A stretch of 64,000 bases of DNA from Prochlorococcus sp. AG-347-E03. Lineage in GTDB: Bacteria; Cyanobacteriota; Cyanobacteriia; PCC-6307; Cyanobiaceae. Of this stretch, positions 18,072 to 29,089 are shown piece after piece (within the stretch, counting starts at the first letter, position 1; each line of letters starts with the position of its first letter). Both the position numbers and the translations under genes were made by a program. The stretch is from the NCBI GenBank assembly GCA_003279115.1, contig QCBG01000005.1, positions 1 to 64,000 of the forward strand, written 5' to 3'. Under the pieces are notes generated by a model. The model worked only from the letters and a program-made list of their open reading frames with translations, made no database searches and was not told the origin of the DNA.

Positions 18072-19034
18072 TTAAAAAGGTAATCTCTTTTTTTCTTCAA
18101 TATTTAGATCAGCTTCCATTTCCCTTAATCTCTTAAGAATTTGTTGGTAGTACTCCTTTATATAACTCTCTAGTGATGTCATATCTTCTTTTTTTAGTTC
18201 TAATATTTCGTAAGTTTTGCTCATGTCAGCATCTAATGATTCACCACTGCTGGTTACTTCAGCAAAAGCCAATCTTTCAGCGACATTTAAAGAATCTTGG
18301 AAAAAGGAAACTACTTTTTGAGTGACACTAATTAGGAAGGGGGAAACTCGAAAAATTTTAGCCTTCTTTTCGCTAAATTTTTCACATAGAGATATAACTT
18401 CGTTTGAATCCCATGCTTTAGGACCAACCAATGGCAATGATGTTCTATATGTATTTGGATTATTAACTGATGCGACAATAACTTTTGCCATGTCTTGAGT
18501 ATTCATGTATGCAATTTTAGTTGGAGTTCCACTCATCCATACTGCTTGACTATCTAAAATTGGAATAGCAAATTGACTTATAACTCCTTGCATAAAAGCT
18601 GCACATTTGAAGATTGTATAATCTAGATCAGACTTCTCAAGAAGTTTTTCAGTACAAAACTTAATGTCCATTAGTGGCACTTTTCTGAATTTCTCTGTTA
18701 GAAGTATTGAAAGGAATATCACTCTTTTGACATTTAGAGTTTCACAAGCATTGAATAAGTTAAGTTTTCCATCCCAATCTATTTCATAAATACTTCTAGG
18801 ATCATCTGGCTTACTGGTTGCAGCATCAATAACGACTTCAATATCTTGTAATGCATATTCAATATCTGAAGAGTTTAATAAGTTACCTTTTGTCAGCTCA
18901 CAACCCCATTCTTGTAGAAAAGAAGCTTTTCTTGGGTTTCTAACAAAGCATCTAACTTCGTGTCCATCTTCTACAGCTTGCTTTGCTATTTGCCTACCAA
19001 GAGTCCCTGTTGCTCCTACTAAAAGAATCTTCAT
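18072..19034 (-). CDS. ycf39: Ycf39-like NmrA-family NAD(P)-binding protein (PSII assembly factor homologue)
   Basis: MKILLVGATGTLGRQIAKQAVEDGHEVRCFVRNPRKASFLQEWGCELTKGNL. Confidence 0.88.
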   Translation of the reverse strand: MKILLVGATGTLGRQIAKQAVEDGHEVRCFVRNPRKASFLQEWGCELTKGNLLNSSDIEYALQDIEVVIDAATSKPDDPRSIYEIDWDGKLNLFNACETLNVKRVIFLSILLTEKFRKVPLMDIKFCTEKLLEKSDLDYTIFKCAAFMQGVISQFAIPILDSQAVWMSGTPTKIAYMNTQDMAKVIVASVNNPNTYRTSLPLVGPKAWDSNEVISLCEKFSEKKAKIFRVSPFLISVTQKVVSFFQDSLNVAERLAFAEVTSSGESLDADMSKTYEILELKKEDMTSLESYIKEYYQQILKRLREMEADLNIEEKKRLPF

Positions 19035-19091
19035 ACTTAAGATTTACTTAACTTTTAGAACATAACTCAATTTGTTATGTATTCGTGAGAA

Positions 19092-19190
19092 TCAATCTCC
19101 CTGAAACTTTAATAATAATGCACCACCAACCAATCCTATTGGTATCAATATCCAAAAAACTGCTGCAATACTAAAAATTTCTTTAGCCAT
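19092..19190 (-). CDS. petM: Cytochrome b6f complex subunit VII (PetM)
   Basis: Not in ORF track. Minus-strand translation [32 protein letters not shown] matches the canonical PetM pattern. Confidence 0.95.
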
Positions 19191-19281
19191 AGTAAAATTT
19201 TATGATTACTATAATTTACAATCAATATACATATTTTTGTTAAAAAAGTAGATAATGCAAATATCTTGAAAATTTAAATAT

Positions 19282-20226
19282 ATGGATGACAGTCTTAAAG
19301 AAAAAAATATTAATTATCCTAATTACTGGAATTGGAATGGTTTTAAAATCTGTTGGAGTGTTTCAGGCGAAGATAATAAAATTCCAATTGTATTTCTCCA
19401 CGGATTTGGTGCTAGTAGAAAACATTGGAGAAACAATTTAGAATATTTTGCAAAAAGAAATTTTGCCACTTATTCAATGGATCTAATTGGGTTTGGCGAA
19501 TCGGATCAACCTGGAATTAGACAAATTGGAAAAATAAATAATGAGATTTGGTGTGAACAAGTGAAAGACTTTATTGCACAGGTCATAAGACCAAATAATT
19601 CTGAAAAAGTCATTCTTATTGGCAATTCTTTAGGTTCATTAGTGGCATTAACATGTGCTGTTTCATTAGAGGACCAAATTGCAACAGTTATTGCATCGCC
19701 TTTACCAGATCAAATTCAGGCAAAAAAAGAGAAAATACCAAATAAATCATTACTTAAAAAAATTAAAGCTGTTTTCATAGGAATATTTTTTAGATTGTTC
19801 CCAATGGAGATTATTTTATTTCTAATAGTCAAATTAGGCTTTATAAAACTGGGGCTATATTCTGCCTATTACAAAAAAGATAATATTGATCGCGAACTAA
19901 TAGATTTAATAACAAGACCGGTTTTAAGGAGAACTGCAGCTAGATCATTAAGAGCAATGTGTATTGGAATGTCTTCAAGAGATGAAGAATTTCAAGCATC
20001 CTACCTATTAGGAAAACTTTGCGCCTCAAAAAAAGTTCCTTTTTTACTAATTTGGGGAGATAAAGATAATTTCATACCTTTGTTTCTTGGTAAAAAGATT
20101 GCAAATTTCCACAGATGGGTAAAATTAAAAATAGTATCCAATTCTGGACATTGTATCCATGATGAAGATCCTTCAGTATTCAATAGCATCTCTTATGAAT
20201 GGATTAGAGATTTAAAAACCTTTTAA
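19282..20226 (+). CDS. Alpha/beta hydrolase
   Basis: PIVFLHGFGASRKHWRNN, LIGNSLGSLVAL, LLIWGDKDNFIP, SGHCIHDEDP. Confidence 0.88.
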   Translation: MDDSLKEKNINYPNYWNWNGFKICWSVSGEDNKIPIVFLHGFGASRKHWRNNLEYFAKRNFATYSMDLIGFGESDQPGIRQIGKINNEIWCEQVKDFIAQVIRPNNSEKVILIGNSLGSLVALTCAVSLEDQIATVIASPLPDQIQAKKEKIPNKSLLKKIKAVFIGIFFRLFPMEIILFLIVKLGFIKLGLYSAYYKKDNIDRELIDLITRPVLRRTAARSLRAMCIGMSSRDEEFQASYLLGKLCASKKVPFLLIWGDKDNFIPLFLGKKIANFHRWVKLKIVSNSGHCIHDEDPSVFNSISYEWIRDLKTF

Positions 20227-20229
20227 AAT

Positions 20230-20754
20230 ATGAAACATACATTATCAGTTCTTGTTGAAGATGAATCTGGAGCTTTGAGTAGAATCTCAGGTCTCTTTGC
20301 TAGAAGGGGATTTAACATAGATAGCTTAGCTGTAGGCCCTGCAGAATCGAAAGGGATTTCAAGATTAACAATGGTTGTAGAAGGTGATGATGAAACTCTT
20401 CAACAAATGACTAAGCAACTTAATAAGTTATTTAATGTTCTGGGAGTTGTTGATTTTACTAATCTCGCCGCTGTTGAGAGAGAATTAATGTTACTGAAAG
20501 TATCTTCAAAAGAAGATACAAGAAGCAATATACTAGATATAGTTCAAATATTCCGTGCAAAAGTTGTAGACGTTTCAGATATAGCATTAACACTTGAAGT
20601 TGTTGGAGATCCTGGGAAGTTAGTTGCTTTGGAGAAATTACTCGAACCATATGGCATTCTTGAAATAGCAAGGACTGGCAAAGTAGCTCTTAAGCGCTCT
20701 TCAGGAGTTAATACAGAAATGTTGAAAATCAACAAATATTCTCTAGAAATTTAA
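20230..20754 (+). CDS. ilvH: Acetolactate synthase small (regulatory) subunit
   Basis: [48 protein letters not shown]. Confidence 0.97.
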   Translation: MKHTLSVLVEDESGALSRISGLFARRGFNIDSLAVGPAESKGISRLTMVVEGDDETLQQMTKQLNKLFNVLGVVDFTNLAAVERELMLLKVSSKEDTRSNILDIVQIFRAKVVDVSDIALTLEVVGDPGKLVALEKLLEPYGILEIARTGKVALKRSSGVNTEMLKINKYSLEI

Positions 20755-21362
20755 TTAGATATTTTCACTTCCTTGATATAGTCTGCTTGATCAATTTTTT
20801 CAAGTACTTCTAATCCTTTAATAATTTTTCCAAAAATCGAGTATCTTCCGTCTAATTCTGGAATCCTATTTGTTACAAAAAAAAATTCTGTAGATGAAGA
20901 CTTACTTTTTCCTAGTTTTACCATAGCTATTGAACCACTCTCAAAAGTATTTATCAAATCTTCAGCTTCATAAGGATTTTTTATTTGATATTTGTATGTC
21001 GGTTTAGTTTCTTCCTTAAATTTTATTTCTAAAGGAATTGAGAGACTTGTTTTGTTTATAGCTTGATTTTGTTCAATATAAAATTTATTTTCTGGATTAA
21101 CCCCACTGTGTATAAATTTATGTTGGGGATAACTGATTATTTTATAAAATTTTTTATTTTTATAAATATTATTTTCTATATTTTCTATAAAGTTGGATAC
21201 TGTAACTGGGTTATCTTTACCAAATAACTTAACCTCAAAATTTCCTTTTGAAGTTTTAAAATAAACAATTTCATTATTTTTTATACAATTTAATTTAAGT
21301 TTTTGACAGTAATAATTTGAATCAATCTGACTTTTAAAACTGCAAGCTGACGCCAAAAACAA
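20751..21362 (-). CDS. Cyclophilin-type peptidyl-prolyl cis-trans isomerase (likely lipoprotein/exported)
   Basis: [77 protein letters not shown]. Confidence 0.9.
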   Translation of the reverse strand: MFLASACSFKSQIDSNYYCQKLKLNCIKNNEIVYFKTSKGNFEVKLFGKDNPVTVSNFIENIENNIYKNKKFYKIISYPQHKFIHSGVNPENKFYIEQNQAINKTSLSIPLEIKFKEETKPTYKYQIKNPYEAEDLINTFESGSIAMVKLGKSKSSSTEFFFVTNRIPELDGRYSIFGKIIKGLEVLEKIDQADYIKEVKISN

Positions 21363-21400
21363 AATCTGAATGAAAGATGATGTTTTTAATAAATATTGTT

Positions 21401-21958
21401 TTATTTTAAGCCCTCCAAATTAACATTCAAAAATTTAGCCAGCCTTGCACCTTCTTCTTCAACTTGAAGAAGTGGTTTAAGTTCACCTGCTCCGCTAAGA
21501 GGGAGGGGTTTTTTTCTCCCTTTAAGGACTAAGGCAATTCTTCTTCTAGGATTAAATCCTTCACTAATATCTAATTTTACCGATTTAATTTCTTCGAATT
21601 TCAATTTAACTTCAATATCTTTAAATAACCCTTTTCTTTTTATTTCCACAGACTTTGATGATTTATCAAAAGAATTACTTCCTGAACCAAAATTTATATA
21701 AACTAGGTACCACAAATAAAAATTCAATAAATTTGCTATGACTCCGTAGGCTCCCATTATGATTCCTTGCGGTATAAATAATAAAGTTGATGGATTTCCC
21801 AAAGGTAACAGATCCCTCCCTGTGTAACTCGATAAAGAGGCTAAAAGGAAACCTATACCTCCTATCGTAAGCATTCCACCAATAATATAATTAGAAATTT
21901 TTCTTGATCCACCAATTTTTTGTTCGATTTTATCGAAAGACGTGAGGTCTGAATTCAT
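21401..21958 (-). CDS. ycf4: Photosystem I assembly protein Ycf4
   Basis: GGSRKISNYIIGGMLTIGGIGFLLASLSSYTGRDLLPLGNPSTLLFIPQGIIMGAYG. Confidence 0.96.
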   Translation of the reverse strand: MNSDLTSFDKIEQKIGGSRKISNYIIGGMLTIGGIGFLLASLSSYTGRDLLPLGNPSTLLFIPQGIIMGAYGVIANLLNFYLWYLVYINFGSGSNSFDKSSKSVEIKRKGLFKDIEVKLKFEEIKSVKLDISEGFNPRRRIALVLKGRKKPLPLSGAGELKPLLQVEEEGARLAKFLNVNLEGLK

Positions 21959-22139
21959 TTTTATCTTTTTTAGAGCCTAATTCAGATAATTTAACAAACT
22001 AAGGGAGTATTCTTACCTATTTTTTAATAAAAAAGTCAGGAAAGCTTTACAAGGCATTTCAGATATACGAATATTTCCCCACATTACTCTCAATCTTTGT
22101 TACAGTCACTGCGTATCCCAAAGCTAAAAACGATTTCTC

Positions 22140-23216
22140 ATGACGATCGCAGTTGGTAGCGCCCCACAAAGAGGATGGTTTGATGTCCTTGATGATTGGT
22201 TGAAGCGCGACCGCTTTGTATTTATTGGTTGGTCCGGACTACTTCTACTTCCTTGTGCATATCTTGCTATAGGTGGTTGGTTCGTCGGAACAACATTTGT
22301 TACCTCTTGGTACACACACGGAGTTGCAAGCTCATACCTCGAAGGTTGTAACTTTTTAACAGCAGCTGTAAGCACCCCTGGTGATGCCATGGGACACAGT
22401 CTTCTATTTTTATGGGGTCCTGAAGCCCAAGGTAGTTTCGTAAGATGGCTACAACTTGGCGGTCTTTGGAACTTCGTTGCATTACATGGAGTATTTGGCC
22501 TAATTGGTTTTATGCTTCGTCAGTTTGAAATTGCTGGCCTTGTTGGAATTAGACCATACAACGCACTAGCTTTCTCAGCGGTAATTGCAGTATTTACAAG
22601 TATTTTCCTTATTTATCCTTTAGGACAGCATAGTTGGTTCTTCGCACCTTCATTTGGTGTTGCAGCAATCTTCCGTTACATTCTGTTCATTCAAGGTTTT
22701 CACAATATTACTTTAAACCCATTCCATATGATGGGAGTTGCTGGAATTCTTGGTGGCGCTCTACTTTGTGCTATTCACGGAGCTACAGTACAAAATACTT
22801 TGTATGAAGATACAAGTATTTACACAGATGGTAAAGTTCAAAGTTCAACATTTAGAGCTTTTGATCCAACTCAAGAAGAAGAAACTTATTCAATGATTAC
22901 AGCTAATAGATTCTGGAGTCAAATCTTCGGTATTGCTTTCTCAAATAAGCGTTTCTTACATTTCTTGATGCTATTTGTACCTGTTATGGGTATGTGGACA
23001 TCTTCAATCGGTATTGTCGGCTTAGCACTAAACTTAAGAGCTTATGATTTCGTAAGTCAAGAAATACGTGCAGCAGAAGATCCAGAATTTGAAACTTTCT
23101 ATACAAAAAATATACTTTTGAACGAAGGTATGCGAGCATGGATGTCTTCTGTGGATCAACCACACGAAAACTTTGTATTCCCTGAGGAGGTTCTTCCACG
23201 TGGAAACGCCCTTTAA
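22140..23216 (+). CDS. psbD: Photosystem II D2 protein
   Basis: [43 protein letters not shown], full length 358 aa. Confidence 0.99.
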   Translation: MTIAVGSAPQRGWFDVLDDWLKRDRFVFIGWSGLLLLPCAYLAIGGWFVGTTFVTSWYTHGVASSYLEGCNFLTAAVSTPGDAMGHSLLFLWGPEAQGSFVRWLQLGGLWNFVALHGVFGLIGFMLRQFEIAGLVGIRPYNALAFSAVIAVFTSIFLIYPLGQHSWFFAPSFGVAAIFRYILFIQGFHNITLNPFHMMGVAGILGGALLCAIHGATVQNTLYEDTSIYTDGKVQSSTFRAFDPTQEEETYSMITANRFWSQIFGIAFSNKRFLHFLMLFVPVMGMWTSSIGIVGLALNLRAYDFVSQEIRAAEDPEFETFYTKNILLNEGMRAWMSSVDQPHENFVFPEEVLPRGNAL

Positions 23217-24582
23217 TAATTTACTAAGAGCTCCAAACCAAAGTATTGAGGAAACTGGTTATGCCTGGTACGTAGGCAACGCTAGATTAATCAATTTATC
23301 TGGACGTTTATTAGGAGCTCATATTGCTCACTCTGGACTAATAGTCTTTTGGGCAGGAGCAATGATGCTCTTTGAGGTTAATCATTTTACTTTTGATAAA
23401 CCAATGTGGGAGCAAGGACTAATCTGTATGCCACACGTAGCAATGTTTGGTTATGGAATTGGCCCCGGTGGTGAAGTTACTGATATCATGCCTTTCTTCC
23501 AGGCAGGTGTGGTTCATTTGATAGCTTCTGCTGTTCTTGGTTTTGGTGGTATTTACCATTCATTAGCGGGTCCAGAAAAACTCGAAGAAGATTTCCCATT
23601 TTTCTCAACTGATTGGAGAGATAAAAATCAAATGACTAATATCCTTGGATATCATTTGATTGTTTTAGGTGTAGGTGCATTAGCATGGTCAGTTAACTGG
23701 TGTTTTATTGGCGGTGCATATGACACATGGGCACCTGGTGGTGGTGAAGTCAGACTTGTCAATCCAACTTTAGACCCAAGGGTTATTCTTGGTTATTTAT
23801 TCAGATCCCCATGGGGAGGTGCTGGTTCAATAATCGGTGTAAACTCAATCGAGGATATTGTTGGTGGTCATGTATATGTGGGTATTACTGCAATTATTGG
23901 AGGAATATTCCATATCTTTACTAAACCTTTTGGATGGGCAAGAAGAGCGTTTATCTGGAACGGCGAAGGTCTTTTAAGTTATGCTCTTGGTGGAATTTGT
24001 GTAGCAAGTTTTATTGCTTCAACATTCATCTGGTTTAACAATACTGCTTACCCTTCAGAATTTTATGGACCAACAAATGCTGAAGCTTCACAGGCCCAAA
24101 GCTTTACTTTCCTTGTGAGAGACCAAAGAATTGGAGCTAACGTAGGTTCAACAATGGGACCAACAGGTCTAGGTAAGTATCTCATGAGATCTCCTACTGG
24201 TGAAATTATATTTGGTGGTGAAACAATGAGATTTTGGGATTTCAGAGGTCCATGGTTAGAGCCTTTAAGAGGACCTAACGGTTTAAGCCTTGAGAAAATC
24301 CAAAATGATATTCAGCCTTGGCAAGTAAGAAGAGCTGCTGAATATATGACTCATGCTCCTAACGCTTCTATCAACTCTGTTGGTGGAATCATTACAGAGC
24401 CTAATGCTGTTAACTTCGTTAACTTAAGACAATGGTTAGCTGCAGCTCAATTCTTCCTAGGATGGTTTACATTCATTGGTCACCTTTGGCATGCTGGACG
24501 TGCTAGAGCGGCCGCTGCTGGTTTCGAAAAAGGAATCGACAGAAAGAGTGAACCAGCTCTAGAAATGCCTGATTTAGATTAA
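23200..24582 (+). CDS. psbC: Photosystem II CP43 protein
   Basis: [44 protein letters not shown] start at 23200 inside the psbD 3' end; the track start at 23173 adds a non-homologous leader. Confidence 0.97.
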   Translation: METPFNNLLRAPNQSIEETGYAWYVGNARLINLSGRLLGAHIAHSGLIVFWAGAMMLFEVNHFTFDKPMWEQGLICMPHVAMFGYGIGPGGEVTDIMPFFQAGVVHLIASAVLGFGGIYHSLAGPEKLEEDFPFFSTDWRDKNQMTNILGYHLIVLGVGALAWSVNWCFIGGAYDTWAPGGGEVRLVNPTLDPRVILGYLFRSPWGGAGSIIGVNSIEDIVGGHVYVGITAIIGGIFHIFTKPFGWARRAFIWNGEGLLSYALGGICVASFIASTFIWFNNTAYPSEFYGPTNAEASQAQSFTFLVRDQRIGANVGSTMGPTGLGKYLMRSPTGEIIFGGETMRFWDFRGPWLEPLRGPNGLSLEKIQNDIQPWQVRRAAEYMTHAPNASINSVGGIITEPNAVNFVNLRQWLAAAQFFLGWFTFIGHLWHAGRARAAAAGFEKGIDRKSEPALEMPDLD

Positions 24583-24605
24583 TTTTTCTATTTCATCTAA
24601 AAAAG

Positions 24606-24632
24606 CCCTATCTCTAGATAGGGTTTTTTTTT
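24606..24632 (+). terminator. Rho-independent terminator after psbC
   Basis: CCCTATCT-ct-AGATAGGG inverted repeat followed by a T run. Confidence 0.85.
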
Positions 24633-24643
24633 GCTCAATTTTA

Positions 24644-25255
24644 TTATCTATATAAATTTTCTCTGAGCCATGGCAAACTTAAACCCATTACATTACTGAA
24701 GCAACCCTCTATTTTTTCTATATATTTGCCGCCTATACCTTCCAAAGCAAACCCACCTGCACAGTGTAAAGGTTCGTTTGTATCTACATAACTTTTTATT
24801 TCCCAATCTTCCAACTTAGAAAAATAAACTCTTGAACTGACTGTTTTCTTAATTGTTTTAATTACTCTAAACTTGTTTAAAGATGAATCAAAATTTCCAA
24901 TTATTAGAGTGTGTCCAGTATGTAAAAAACCATATTCTCCAGACATTTTTTTCCATCTAGTAAATGCCTCTTCTTTATCAGATGGTTTTCCATAAGCTTC
25001 CCCTTTAAATTCAAAAATTGAATCACATCCAAGAATTTGCAATAGACCAAAATTTAATTTTTCGGGAAATGATATTTCTTGAATATTATCAGATAAACTA
25101 TTTGCCTTTTGAAAGGATAATTCCAAAGCTAAATGATATGTGTTCTTTTCTTTTATTGAATTTTCATCAAAGTTACTCGGTATTTGAATAAATTCAATTT
25201 GACAATTTTCAAGTAATTGCTTTCTAGATTGAGAGGCAGAGGCTAGAATTAACAC
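24644..25255 (-). CDS. maf: Maf-like nucleotide pyrophosphatase
   Basis: [18 protein letters not shown]-terminus, [31 protein letters not shown]. Confidence 0.92.
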   Translation of the reverse strand: MLILASASQSRKQLLENCQIEFIQIPSNFDENSIKEKNTYHLALELSFQKANSLSDNIQEISFPEKLNFGLLQILGCDSIFEFKGEAYGKPSDKEEAFTRWKKMSGEYGFLHTGHTLIIGNFDSSLNKFRVIKTIKKTVSSRVYFSKLEDWEIKSYVDTNEPLHCAGGFALEGIGGKYIEKIEGCFSNVMGLSLPWLRENLYR

Positions 25256-25321
25256 AAAATTTTTACCAAATTATAATTCAATTTTCTAAATAATAAATTT
25301 CAAACTATATTAAATTTACTA

Positions 25322-26851
25322 ATGGATTTGGAAGAAAAGTTTCAACCAATAAAGAAACCAATAATGGTCTTAGGTACTTCCAGTGGGGCAGGAAAATCAT
25401 TAACAGTTACAGCTATTTGCAGAATTCTAAAAAATTTAGGAGAAGAACCAATACCTTATAAAGGTCAAAATATGAGTAACAACGCTTGGGTTGATTGGGA
25501 TGGAGGAGAGATGGCATATTCACAAGCACTTCAAGCCTTTGCTTGTGGTATAAATCCTTCTTCAGAAATGAATCCTATTTTATTAAAACCACAAGGAAAT
25601 TCAATAAGCGAGGTCATTCACCTTGGAAAAAGCATAGGAACCACAACCGCAAAAAATTACTATAAAGATTGGTTTTTTCCTGGCTGGGAAGTAATTAAAA
25701 AAAGTTTAAAGTCTATTTATAAACGAACTCCGAATTGTCGATTAATTATCGAAGGTGCTGGCAGTCCCGTAGAAATGAATTTAATTCATAGAGACCTTAC
25801 TAATTTAAGAGTTGCAAAATATTTAAATGCAAATTGCATATTAGTTACTGATATTGAAAGAGGAGGCGTATTTGCACAAATAATTGGCACTCTTGAATTA
25901 TTGAAGCCCGAAGAAAAGAAACTTATTAAGGGAATTATTATAAATAGATTCAGAGGAGACCTTTCATTATTTGAAGAAGGGAAGAAATGGATAGAGAATA
26001 AAACTCAAATCCCTGTTATTGGAATTATTCCATGGTTAAATGATTCATTTCCTCCAGAGGATTCTTTAGATTTATTAGAAAAAAAAATCACTGTCACAAA
26101 TCCTGAGATAAAAGTTGGGATTATAAAATTACCATCTATAAGTAACTTCTCGGATTTTGATCCATTAGAAAATGAAGAAACAATATTAATTGAATGGATT
26201 AGAGAGTCTCAGAACTTGAGTAAGTATGACTTCATTATTCTGCCGGGTAGTAAACAAACGATTAAAGATCAAATATTTCTTGAAAATTCTGGCTTATCTC
26301 AGGATATAAGGGAATATTCAAATAACAAAGGCAATATTTTTGGAATATGTGGGGGTCTACAAATGTTAGGGACAACACTGGAAGATCCTTATTTTAAAGA
26401 GGGTTCCAACAATTGTTCTGAACAAAAAACTAAAGGGATTGGATTACTGCCATTAAAAACCACTTTCCTTGAAAAGAAATTGACGCGTCAAATCAACTCG
26501 GAATCTTTTTGGCCATGCCAATCTAAAATTAATGGTTTTGAAATTCATAATGGCCAGACGGAATTGAATGATAATCAAAACTCATTAAAAATTAACCCCA
26601 TCTTCAAAGACTTAAATCTTGGCTGGTACAAAGAAAATATAGAAGGTGGAACTATTGCAGGCACATACATTCATGGCATCTTCGAAAATGATGATTGGAG
26701 AGATCAATATATAAATTTAATAAGAAAGAGTAAAAATCTACCAATGATAATTAAAAAATCAATATCTTATAAAAAGAAAAGAGAATCAATCCTTGATAAT
26801 CTTGCTAATGAATTTAATAAACACTTAAATCTCACATCATTTTTAGATTGA
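25322..26851 (+). CDS. cobQ: Cobyric acid synthase
   Basis: IMVLGTSSGAGKSLTVTAICRIL, KGQNMSNNAWV, IEGAGSPVEMNL, GICGGLQMLG, GTYIHGIFEND. Confidence 0.96.
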   Translation: MDLEEKFQPIKKPIMVLGTSSGAGKSLTVTAICRILKNLGEEPIPYKGQNMSNNAWVDWDGGEMAYSQALQAFACGINPSSEMNPILLKPQGNSISEVIHLGKSIGTTTAKNYYKDWFFPGWEVIKKSLKSIYKRTPNCRLIIEGAGSPVEMNLIHRDLTNLRVAKYLNANCILVTDIERGGVFAQIIGTLELLKPEEKKLIKGIIINRFRGDLSLFEEGKKWIENKTQIPVIGIIPWLNDSFPPEDSLDLLEKKITVTNPEIKVGIIKLPSISNFSDFDPLENEETILIEWIRESQNLSKYDFIILPGSKQTIKDQIFLENSGLSQDIREYSNNKGNIFGICGGLQMLGTTLEDPYFKEGSNNCSEQKTKGIGLLPLKTTFLEKKLTRQINSESFWPCQSKINGFEIHNGQTELNDNQNSLKINPIFKDLNLGWYKENIEGGTIAGTYIHGIFENDDWRDQYINLIRKSKNLPMIIKKSISYKKKRESILDNLANEFNKHLNLTSFLD

Positions 26852-27099
26852 AAGGGAAAAACATAAAAGTCTTATGGCCAAATAATGTTGAGACATTTGT
26901 TTCAGAAGGAGATGATTGGTTCTCTTCTGCTGAGAAAGCAGGTTTGGAAATTCCGACTGGATGTCTTACAGGCAGTTGTGGAGCCTGTGAAATCGATGTA
27001 AACGGTGAAACAATAAGGGCCTGTATCAGTGAAATCAAAAATAGTAAGCAGTGTAGTCTAAAGGTTTCTTTGACTACAGACCCATTTTGGGAAACCTAG
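26848..27099 (+). CDS. [2Fe-2S] plant-type ferredoxin-like protein
   Basis: PTGCLTGSCGACEIDVNGETIRAC Cys motif; TTG start overlapping the cobQ stop by 4 nt. Confidence 0.87.
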   Translation: MKGKNIKVLWPNNVETFVSEGDDWFSSAEKAGLEIPTGCLTGSCGACEIDVNGETIRACISEIKNSKQCSLKVSLTTDPFWET

Positions 27100-27125
27100 C
27101 TAATTTAAAATTTTTTTTATAAAAC

Positions 27126-27737
27126 TCAACATGTTAATGTTTTTATTTTTACCTTATCTTTCTTAAAAATTTTTGTTATTACGCTACCTGTTTTGCTATT
27201 AAAACAGCCTAAGACACCTTTTTCGTCATCACTGAAAGGAATTGACTGTACATTGAAAATTAAATCCTCGCTGTACATCGTTAGCCAGTAGTTACGATTT
27301 TTGGATTCCCAAATAGTAGCAGTTGAATTATTGCCTAATTTTATGCAATCTCTAAGATGATTATTTCTTGTTTGTTTTTGCGTTAAATGACATCCTGATA
27401 CCTTTGTAAATCTTTGCAAATCTCCTACCGACTTTGGATAAATTGAATCAGACATATAAATATTTTTAGCTGCATAAAGATATGATCTTATGTTTAATCT
27501 TTCTTGTATTAACATAAATTCTTTTGAGACATCTACGGAACTTCTTAAAGAATTAAAACCAGCGTTAGAGTATTTTTTAATCCCATCAATCGATTTTCTA
27601 ACTGGAATTTCAAGTTTTGGAACTGCTATTACAAGAAGAATACTTGAAATTGCAAGAACGAAAATAATTTCTACTAAAGAAAAACCAGATTCACATTGAT
27701 TGAATATTCTTTTTCTAACAGATAAAAAATTTCTCAT
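27126..27737 (-). CDS. Type IV pilin-like protein (prepilin N-terminal methylation motif)
   Basis: CESGFSLVEIIFVLAISSILLVIAVPKL class III signal/N-methylation domain. Confidence 0.88.
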   Translation of the reverse strand: MRNFLSVRKRIFNQCESGFSLVEIIFVLAISSILLVIAVPKLEIPVRKSIDGIKKYSNAGFNSLRSSVDVSKEFMLIQERLNIRSYLYAAKNIYMSDSIYPKSVGDLQRFTKVSGCHLTQKQTRNNHLRDCIKLGNNSTATIWESKNRNYWLTMYSEDLIFNVQSIPFSDDEKGVLGCFNSKTGSVITKIFKKDKVKIKTLTC

Positions 27738-27817
27738 AAATTAAATCTATTAAAAGATTTATGTCTTATTTATTATCTATGAAAAAATAAAATGCAGCAA
27801 TTATAAATATGTATAAA

Positions 27818-27902
27818 CGGAGAGGGTGGGATTCGAACCCACGAATAGTTACCTATTAAACGATTTCGAGTCGTTCGCTTTCGACCACTCAGCCACCTCT
27901 CC
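27818..27902 (-). tRNA. tRNA-Ser (anticodon CGA)
   Basis: Minus strand GGAGAGGTGGCTGAGTGGTCGAAAGC...GACTCGAAATC...GGTTCGAATCCCACCCTCTCCG; acceptor stem pairs, long variable arm. Confidence 0.96.
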
Positions 27903-27964
27903 GCATACATATAATTATGAACATAATTGAATATAAAATATGATCTTTTTAATTGTCTTTATTG

Positions 27965-28987
27965 TTAATCCCAACCTGCATCTTTCATCAATTTTATTGC
28001 AATAGAATTATTTACCCCTAAGTCTTCTACAGTTACCTTATCAGGAACAAATTCTCCAAATTCCTTGACTATTGGATTTTGATTAACCTCTTCTAATGGA
28101 TGTTCAAACGTTGGAGCAGCAAGTCCTTTACTTCCCTTTGGAGATGCCAAATATTCAAGTAGCTCAATGGCTTCATTTTTATTTGTGGCATATTTTGCTA
28201 CACCACCAGCACTAATATTTACATGTGCAGGATTAGGAGTAAGGACTGTTGTTTTTTTTGCATATAATGCATCTCTTCTTCCATTTACACCAGCCAACAT
28301 TCTTGCGACATAGTAATGATTTACGATCCCGACACCGCACTTTCTTTTCGAAACTGCTCTTATAATAGAAATATCTCCTGGGAAAAACGGTTGTGATACA
28401 TTTGAAATCATTCCATTAAGCCAATTTTTTGTTGCCTCTTCCCCCTTATTAATTATTTGATTAGCAACCAAAGATTGATTATAGGGACTTTTTCTATTCC
28501 TCAAACATACTTTTCCTTTTAAAGATGGGTCAGCTAAATCACTGTAATCATTAATCTTGCTAACATCTACAACCTTTGGATTCGCGACCATAACTCTAAC
28601 TCTTCTGGTCAATGCGTACCATTCCTTATTAGGATCTTTCAATCCAATAGGGACATCATTTTCCAAAGTGGCTGAATTGATTTGTTGAAGCAATCCAGAT
28701 TTTGCAGCATTTGTAATTCTTGCTGCATCAACAAGCAAAATTAGATCAGCTTGAGAATTTTTTCCCTCTCTCTTTAATCTTTCGATTAAAGAGATACCAG
28801 CAGCTTCAATTAGTCGGACTTTTATACCAGTTTCTTCTGCGAATTTTTTAAAAACACTTCTATCTGTGTTGTAATGTCTCCCTGAATATACTTTGACTTC
28901 TTTTTCAGTAGAATTTACAGGTATATTTAAACCTAGTAAAAAGGCACAACTCAAAGCTGAATAAAATATTTTTTTTAGGTTTTGCAA
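27965..28987 (-). CDS. futA: Fe(III) ABC transporter substrate-binding protein (FutA/IdiA family)
   Basis: Signal peptide; EVKVYSGRHYNTDRSVFKKFAEETGIKVRLIEAAG...ADLILLVDAARI typical of Fe3+-binding proteins. Confidence 0.93.
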   Translation of the reverse strand: MQNLKKIFYSALSCAFLLGLNIPVNSTEKEVKVYSGRHYNTDRSVFKKFAEETGIKVRLIEAAGISLIERLKREGKNSQADLILLVDAARITNAAKSGLLQQINSATLENDVPIGLKDPNKEWYALTRRVRVMVANPKVVDVSKINDYSDLADPSLKGKVCLRNRKSPYNQSLVANQIINKGEEATKNWLNGMISNVSQPFFPGDISIIRAVSKRKCGVGIVNHYYVARMLAGVNGRRDALYAKKTTVLTPNPAHVNISAGGVAKYATNKNEAIELLEYLASPKGSKGLAAPTFEHPLEEVNQNPIVKEFGEFVPDKVTVEDLGVNNSIAIKLMKDAGWD

Positions 28988-29089
28988 TTTTTTCGAATAG
29001 TATCTATGGTTACTTTATATATATTAAAAGCACAAGAATCCTAAAAGATATTTTCTATACGCCACCTTGTATCATTTTTTATAATCAGA

